A DNA stretch of 64,000 nucleotides from Aalborgiella sp040079635. GTDB taxonomy: Bacteria > Pseudomonadota > Gammaproteobacteria > Burkholderiales > Burkholderiaceae_C. Location: the NCBI GenBank assembly GCA_040079635.1, contig JBEBJY010000002.1:62001-126000 (forward strand), written 5' to 3'. Of the stretch, positions 59,444 through 64,000 are shown one piece after another. The number at the start of each line of letters is the position of its first letter. Position 1 is the stretch's first letter. The notes below the pieces were generated by a model. The model worked only from the letters and a program-made list of their open reading frames with translations. It searched no databases and was not told the DNA's origin. The translations under genes were made by a program, and so were the position numbers.

Positions 59444-59947
59444 ATGCGTAATAGTAATTTCACGCGTCGAAACTTCCAAATTCGTTTTGGCGCAATTATT
59501 GCTGGACTCCTTTCACTAGATGCTATATCCGCACCTTTTAGAGAGATTCCTGCTGCAAAATCATTGCAGACTGAAATTTTAGAAGCGTTAAAAGTCGCAT
59601 CACCACTTGTAGTTTTTGTTAGTCTTGATAATTGCCCATTTTGCAAAATTGCACGTGAAAATTATTTACTTCCGCTCATGAATGAGCAAGCTATTCCAGT
59701 GGTGCAAATAAACTTTCGTCGTTTGGCATCTGTCGCAGATGCACGCGGTATTGTGATGACGCAAGATCAATTGGTGCGTGCTTGGGGTATCAAAGTCGCA
59801 CCAACCGTGTTGTTTTTAGGTAAGGACGGCAGAGAGATTGCTCCGCGATTAACGGGAGGTTCAACTTCGGATTTTTATGGAACATATCTTGATGAGCGCA
59901 TACATATTGCTCAAGCGACTATATCGCGCGATTTAGGTGTGAAATGA
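59444..59947 (+). CDS. Exported thioredoxin-like protein (SoxW-like)
   Basis: The 167-residue protein has an N-terminal signal region with TRRNFQ and a thioredoxin fold with the redox motif Cys64-PF-Cys67 (DNCPFCKIARENY) and the cis-Pro segment VAPTVLFLGKDG. SoxW-type thioredoxins keep the SoxY cysteine reduced. It lies 21 nt after the MBL gene and overlaps the regulator gene by 4 nt (ATGA). Confidence 0.85.
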   Translation: MRNSNFTRRNFQIRFGAIIAGLLSLDAISAPFREIPAAKSLQTEILEALKVASPLVVFVSLDNCPFCKIARENYLLPLMNEQAIPVVQINFRRLASVADARGIVMTQDQLVRAWGIKVAPTVLFLGKDGREIAPRLTGGSTSDFYGTYLDERIHIAQATISRDLGVK

Positions 59948-60648
59948 TCCCCATTAAAACCGAATCGGCTTGGCGCGGGACTTCGGATTGTCGAAGCTGT
60001 GGTATCCGAGACATGGTGCTGTTTGCAGATCTCAACGAGCATGATTTTGGCATGATTCATGCACCAATTGATGACTTGGCGTTTAAGTTGGGTGCAGTGC
60101 TTTACAGCGAAGGCCAAGCGGCTATTGGCTTGTTTACCTTGCGAACCGGCATGGTTAAGTTGGTGAGAACGACGGCTGATGGTCGCTTGCGCATTGTGCG
60201 AGTTCTTCGCCCTGGCGATGTGGTTGGGCTTGAAGCCTTAGTGACTGCGCATTATGATAGTGAGGCAATAGCTTTGACAGATGTTTCTGTTTGCCGCATT
60301 CCTCTTAATGTGTTGCACACATTGGGTGCGAATAGCCAACGGCTTCATTTGAAACTTATGCAAAAGTGGCAGCAAACGTTAAAAGATGCAGATGATTGGT
60401 TGGCAGATCTAAACTTTGGCACGGCTAAACAAAGAGTCTCCAATTTGATAATCAAAATGCGGAGTACGACAGATGGTCAAATCGTTTCCTTATTTTCTCG
60501 TGATGACATGGGCGCCATGTTGGATTTGAAGCTTGAAACTGTTAGTAGAGAAATTAGCAAACTGGTGAAAGATGGTGTCATTGAGCCACTCGATAAGCTT
60601 GGGCGTGTTTACCGCATCTTACAATTAGCCAATCTGGAAATGGCATAA
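59944..60648 (+). CDS. Crp/Fnr-family transcription regulator
   Basis: The 234-residue protein has a cyclic-nucleotide-binding-like beta-roll (about 35-125) and a C-terminal helix-turn-helix (SRDDMGAMLDLKLETVSREISKL). The Fnr-type N-terminus is partly kept: Cys16 and Cys19 (DCRSCG) and Cys117 are present, but the fourth cluster cysteine is missing. It overlaps the thioredoxin gene by 4 nt and ends the sox operon, so it probably controls sulfur oxidation in response to redox or a small molecule. Confidence 0.88.
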   Translation: MIPIKTESAWRGTSDCRSCGIRDMVLFADLNEHDFGMIHAPIDDLAFKLGAVLYSEGQAAIGLFTLRTGMVKLVRTTADGRLRIVRVLRPGDVVGLEALVTAHYDSEAIALTDVSVCRIPLNVLHTLGANSQRLHLKLMQKWQQTLKDADDWLADLNFGTAKQRVSNLIIKMRSTTDGQIVSLFSRDDMGAMLDLKLETVSREISKLVKDGVIEPLDKLGRVYRILQLANLEMA

Positions 60649-60656
60649 ACGGTTTT

Positions 60657-61607
60657 TTACTCCCGCTCCACTTCAAGATAAGCTGCATGGGTTAACTGTG
60701 GAATCCAGACCTCAGCATGTTTCAGGTGTGCGAATGGTTTTGAATCAAAACTTTTAACTGATAGATTCATATCACCATCCCCTTCAATTGATTTTTTTAC
60801 ATGTGCGCGCAATGCCAAAAGCAAATCGCGTGTTTGCGATTGTGCTGTTGCTAGATTCGTTACTTTGCCGTGACCCGGCACAATAATAAGCGGTTTCAAG
60901 TCATCTATAACGGCAAAGGACTGAAGCCATGCTTTACTACTACTGACATTGAGCATGCCAAGCACACGGTCAACGTACACGAGATCGCCACTAAATAAGA
61001 CATTTTTCTTTGGTAGCCAGACTAATATGTCTCCTGGTGTGTGACCTCCACCACGGTATTTAATTTCGAATGCTACGCCTCCTAGTTGCAAGTAAACATC
61101 GTTGTCTTTTAACAGTCGGCTTGGTAATGTTGGCACAGTTCCAGTCAACCGTTCTTTGAGTATATTTAGTCCTTGCATCTGCTCTGCAGACCTAGCTTTC
61201 ATATCTGCGTTGGCATGTGCATGCGCAATAAGTTCAGCTCCCTGAGCTTTAAAGTAGCCATTGCCTAGCCAGCGGTGGTCTTGCCCGCCTGTATTGATAA
61301 CCCATTTAATGGGTTGAGACGTTACTCGTTTCGCGGCATCATGAATTTTTTTAGCTGATTGAAAGGTTGCACCACTATCAATCAATATCGCACCGTCCGG
61401 TGTAATTATCAAACCAATATTTGCATTTAAACCTTCGTTGTCATAGGTTCGCCCATCTGTGTCACCGATGTATGCGTAAACACCTTCTGCAATTGGCTTG
61501 AAGTCAATCTCTACTGCAAGTGCCGTGCGGCCAATAAATAGTAGAAAACTTGCGACCAGTGTGCTCCAAATGTAAGTTGTGTAGGGTTTGGCTTTTGGTT
61601 TGTACAT
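60657..61607 (-). CDS. Exported MBL-fold protein with altered metal site
   Basis: The 316-residue precursor has an N-terminal membrane/signal segment and an MBL fold. The HxHxDH motif reads Thr106-Gly107-Gly108-Gln109-Asp110-His111 (NTGGQDHRWLG), so the first two histidines are lost. The later ligands in GGGHTPGD, FSGDLVY and PGHGKV remain. I recall this TGGQDH form from proteins near sulfur-oxidation and methylotrophy genes. It may bind a single metal or act differently. It converges with the regulator gene (8 nt between stops). Confidence 0.8.
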   Translation of the reverse strand: MYKPKAKPYTTYIWSTLVASFLLFIGRTALAVEIDFKPIAEGVYAYIGDTDGRTYDNEGLNANIGLIITPDGAILIDSGATFQSAKKIHDAAKRVTSQPIKWVINTGGQDHRWLGNGYFKAQGAELIAHAHANADMKARSAEQMQGLNILKERLTGTVPTLPSRLLKDNDVYLQLGGVAFEIKYRGGGHTPGDILVWLPKKNVLFSGDLVYVDRVLGMLNVSSSKAWLQSFAVIDDLKPLIIVPGHGKVTNLATAQSQTRDLLLALRAHVKKSIEGDGDMNLSVKSFDSKPFAHLKHAEVWIPQLTHAAYLEVERE

Positions 61608-61664
61608 GGCTTGAGTTTTAAAAATATTTATGACACACTACGCCGATGATTTGGAGTGATGTAT

Positions 61665-61991
61665 ATGCGAAAAATTTTGGCTAAAGTGGTTATGGTTCTT
61701 GGCTTGACCATATGCGGTATTGCTAATTCTCAAACTCCATCTATTTTTAAAGATGCAGATTTTGTTTTGGGTGTCAAGCTTATAGAGGAGCATAAATGCA
61801 CAGCTTGTCATATTCAAAAAGTGGGAGGCAATGGTTCTACGATCTATAAACCTTTAGGCCGAATCAATACAGCGGGTTTTTTGCGTGGCATGGTAGATCA
61901 ATGTAATACAGAAATGAATTTAGGAATATTTCCTGATGAGGTTACCTCTATTGCAGCTGTGCTTAATCGTGATCATTACAAATTTAAATAA
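61665..61991 (+). CDS. Small periplasmic monoheme cytochrome c
   Basis: The start is ATG 61665 with GGAG 8 nt upstream, giving 108 residues. A signal peptide (cleavage near NS-QTPS) precedes a single heme site CTACH. A conserved-looking C-terminus with QCNTEMNLGIFPDEV and LNRDHYKF follows. It has no clear relation to the SoxD-type cytochrome. It diverges from the altered MBL gene across 57 nt, suggesting shared control and a common pathway. Confidence 0.85.
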   Translation: MRKILAKVVMVLGLTICGIANSQTPSIFKDADFVLGVKLIEEHKCTACHIQKVGGNGSTIYKPLGRINTAGFLRGMVDQCNTEMNLGIFPDEVTSIAAVLNRDHYKFK

Positions 61992-62009
61992 AGTTGCAGA
62001 TTCCATTTA

Positions 62010-62045
62010 AACAACCGCAGATTGAAAACCTGCGGTTGTTTTTTT
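62010..62045 (+). terminator. Rho-independent terminator between convergent genes
   Basis: AACAACCGCAG (62010-62020) pairs perfectly with CTGCGGTTGTT (62030-62040), followed by a T run on the plus strand. It ends the small cytochrome transcript and could also act on the opposite strand for the FadL-like gene. Confidence 0.9.
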
Positions 62046-62046
62046 A

Positions 62047-63297
62047 TTAAAACTTCATGCCAAACTGTATGCCCAGCGAATTCTGCGACATACGAATCGT
62101 CTCAGTCCCCGCCAAAAATGATTGACCTGTGACAGATTTTTTCGGCGCATGCATGTATGCGACGGTTAACTCTGTGTTTGGTGACAATGCATAGGTTCCA
62201 CCAAAAGTAATGTGTGTAGTAGTCACTCCTGGGGCGACAATGTTAAAAGACACATCTCTAGATTGAATGGGATTATCCGAAATGTTTAATCCAGCGCGCA
62301 GAGTCAATGCGGGTGCAGCTTGCCACTGAACACCGACTTTTAAAACATTGATGTCAGACCAGCCAAAACCTGGCCCACCAGTAAAGCCTAGTGGTACACG
62401 GTTGGTGCTTGGATTTGAAATTGATGTTACGCCAGAATAATTGATGCGTTGGTAATCCAAAGCAACGCTCACTGCAGGTGTCGCTTGGAAGCCAATACCT
62501 AGCGTGTAGTTTTCAGGAATATCAAAGGAACCTTTGTCTGCAAACAAGCCTGAATACTTTTCAAACTTACCCATTTTTATTTTTGGCGCGTAAGAAGCAC
62601 CTACTGAAACGGTGTCGCTTAGTTTGCCTAAATATCCAAGTCGAACACCAAAGCCAGAGCTGCTATCCGTACCTGTGTTACTTACATTGCTTGGTGCGCC
62701 AGAATTTTGTGCAAAGGCTTGCAGGCCTTTGGCTTTAAATTGTTGGTAAACCAATAGTGGTGAAATACCGATAGAGTGGTTAGCATTTAATTTATACGCC
62801 ACAGTCGGCGCAACGACCAGTTGCATCAAATCCACACCTAGACCGTTTGCTCCGCATAAAACATTGGCAGGGCCTTGCCCACAGTTGATTTGACCGCCAG
62901 CATAATCAGTATTCATGCCGCCGTTGCCGTAAACAGTCACACCGGCGCTGATACTGTCGTTAATAGTTTTGTTGTACCCCAGCTCAGGAATAAAAAAGGT
63001 TTTGCTACCACTGGTGACATCTGCATCTAGCGGGCCAGCGCCAGTACGGCTCATGCCCCGGTCAGGCATAAAGACATCAACGCCAGCTTCAAAGCGATTT
63101 CCTGCAAATGCCGCTGCCGCTGGATTATTTGCGCCAGCAAACGTGTTGTCGGTGGATGTGACAGATGCGCCTCCTATACCTTTTGCTTTCATGCCTGTTC
63201 CGTGAGGGAAATAGCCATCCGTCGCAAGGGCTGATGTCAAGGGTGCTCCGAGGGTTATCAATGCAGCGAGATGACATAGCGTTTTCAAGTTTTTCAT
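62047..63297 (-). CDS. OmpP1/FadL-family outer membrane porin
   Basis: The 416-residue precursor has a signal peptide (cleavage after SALA) and the FadL-type N-terminal hatch (DGYFPHGTGMKAKGIGGASV, NNPAAAAF). Alternating beta strands end in a C-terminal aromatic-terminated strand (LGIQFGMKF). FadL proteins pass hydrophobic molecules across the outer membrane. Next to sulfur-oxidation genes, uptake of a hydrophobic or organosulfur substrate or sulfur is conceivable but unproven. A DUF302 lipoprotein gene lies 28 nt upstream on the same strand. Confidence 0.9.
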   Translation of the reverse strand: MKNLKTLCHLAALITLGAPLTSALATDGYFPHGTGMKAKGIGGASVTSTDNTFAGANNPAAAAFAGNRFEAGVDVFMPDRGMSRTGAGPLDADVTSGSKTFFIPELGYNKTINDSISAGVTVYGNGGMNTDYAGGQINCGQGPANVLCGANGLGVDLMQLVVAPTVAYKLNANHSIGISPLLVYQQFKAKGLQAFAQNSGAPSNVSNTGTDSSSGFGVRLGYLGKLSDTVSVGASYAPKIKMGKFEKYSGLFADKGSFDIPENYTLGIGFQATPAVSVALDYQRINYSGVTSISNPSTNRVPLGFTGGPGFGWSDINVLKVGVQWQAAPALTLRAGLNISDNPIQSRDVSFNIVAPGVTTTHITFGGTYALSPNTELTVAYMHAPKKSVTGQSFLAGTETIRMSQNSLGIQFGMKF

Positions 63298-63325
63298 AAT
63301 CAGGTCTTTCGTTGAGTTTTAAAGT

Positions 63326-63901
63326 TTAAATTTCGCCTTTTGAGGCACGTTCCATCATTTCCCACATGGTGTCCCTTACTTTCATAGCCTCTTCTTTCAA
63401 TGGGGAGGGTAATTTCCGTCCCATTTTGACCATCATGTCCATGTTCAAGGTATAAAGCCACAGGCTACCATCGTCTTGCTCAACCAAAGAAATGCGGCAT
63501 GGCATGTATGCGGCCATGTGCGGGCTGAAATCCGTCATCATTCGTGCGGTTGATGGCGTGCAAAACGAATAAATAGTAAGCAACTTTTCTTTTTTGCCGG
63601 ACCTTGCGGCCAGTTCTTTTGAGAGCGGCAATACACCGACATCCCGCATATTTTTCTCAGAAGATACCTGTCGCAATATTTCTTCGATGTCTTTTACGGT
63701 GACTCCCGCTTTTACCTTACGCTCCCAAGTGGTTGCGACGGCGATGTCTCCATTGCCTTCAATCCAGCGATCCCACATTCGGCTCGCTTCAGCGCCTGCG
63801 CCATTTTCTAATTTGCTTAAAGTCCCGATTGTTCCGCATCCTGTTAAAGACACCATTGCAGCAATCGCAACGCATCCCACAAAGCTATGTTTTTTGATCA
63901 T
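63326..63901 (-). CDS. DUF302 lipoprotein
   Basis: The 191-residue protein has the lipobox LTGC with Cys22, followed by a DUF302-like domain. SFCTPSTARMMTDFSPHMAAYMPCRISLVEQDDGSLWLYTLNMDMMV (about 114-160, two cysteines) fits the conserved part of that family. The role of DUF302 is unknown; the fold resembles small-ligand or metal-binding domains, and the family is often found near sulfur oxidation and thiol genes. A strong GGAGAGAG site precedes the ATG. It is the first gene of a pair with the FadL-like porin. Confidence 0.82.
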   Translation of the reverse strand: MIKKHSFVGCVAIAAMVSLTGCGTIGTLSKLENGAGAEASRMWDRWIEGNGDIAVATTWERKVKAGVTVKDIEEILRQVSSEKNMRDVGVLPLSKELAARSGKKEKLLTIYSFCTPSTARMMTDFSPHMAAYMPCRISLVEQDDGSLWLYTLNMDMMVKMGRKLPSPLKEEAMKVRDTMWEMMERASKGEI

Positions 63902-64000
63902 GTCTCTCTCCGTTAATCTATATGTGTCTGTATTTTTTTGTTTTAGCTGACCGATTCATCTAAATTCAAATACGATATAAAGATATATTGAAAATTATCT
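63902..64000. other. AT-rich region at the right edge
   Basis: The last 99 nt hold the ribosome site of the DUF302 gene (minus strand) and AT-rich sequence that probably includes its promoter. No gene is seen. Confidence 0.4.

Noticed and set aside
1..64000. CRISPR arrays, tRNA or rRNA genes, prophage or secretion-system genes
   Set aside because: No spaced identical repeats, cloverleaf-like segments or hallmark proteins were seen on either strand.

Overview
The window is a chromosomal segment of a betaproteobacterium of the order Burkholderiales. This rests on the gene order folP-glmM, pstSCAB-phoU-phoB-phoR, sucA-odhB-lpd-zapE and rlmN-pilW-rodZ-ispG-hisS-yfgM-bamB-der, together with Burkholderiales-type proteins such as the Bug-type solute receptor. 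Base composition looks moderate rather than GC-rich, and AT-rich spacers are common. The genus cannot be read from the window. Almost all of the sequence codes. No tRNA, rRNA or CRISPR array was seen.

Layout: (1) 1-3114: a probable ftsH 3' end, folP, glmM and a glutathione S-transferase. (2) 3214-7061, minus strand: an arsenic operon read as arsR, an ATP-grasp-like gene, arsC, an aquaporin and arsH. It has no arsB or acr3 pump, so arsenite exit is probably through the channel. (3) 7212-20292: a phosphate-starvation block. An OlsB-like acyltransferase, a PlcP/LpxH-like metallophosphatase, an Agt-like glycosyltransferase and sixA lie behind a four-repeat candidate Pho box. Next come ppk2-ppx-H1-like (minus) and pstSCAB-phoU-phoB-phoR (plus), which diverge from an intergenic region holding candidate Pho boxes on both strands. 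(4) 20320-27266: sucA with a structured leader, odhB, lpd and zapE. (5) 27287-44823: housekeeping genes for RNA modification, the BAM complex, isoprenoid and histidyl-tRNA synthesis, cell shape, type IV pili and ribosome assembly. (6) 44835-46186: an IS4-like element with a dead transposase and a 10-bp target duplication. (7) 46301-48618: a glucarate dehydratase-like enzyme and a Bug-type receptor. (8) 48941-63901: a sulfur-oxidation island with fccAB, a small cytochrome c, soxCDYZAXB, a DsrE-like protein, two metallo-beta-lactamase-fold proteins, a SoxW-like thioredoxin, a Crp/Fnr regulator, another cytochrome c, a FadL-like porin and a DUF302 lipoprotein. A complete periplasmic thiosulfate-to-sulfate route including SoxCD is encoded.

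The most unusual signal crosses these blocks. A palindromic element of about 46 nt occurs at least nine times. Four copies are intergenic, and five lie inside reading frames (an aquaporin helix, the OdhB linker, a signal peptide, BamB and the SoxX N-terminus). Each orientation is always read in one frame, and the stop codon found in most intergenic copies is absent from all five genic copies. A probable relic of a REP-associated (HUH) transposase lies about 90 bp from one intergenic copy and appears to supply the start region of fccA. Other points of interest are the ATP-grasp-like gene in the ars operon, the Pho-box-headed lipid-remodelling operon, a perfect 13-bp hairpin early in pstC, an intrinsic terminator inside the sox operon, and a metallo-beta-lactamase-fold protein lacking two metal-binding histidines.
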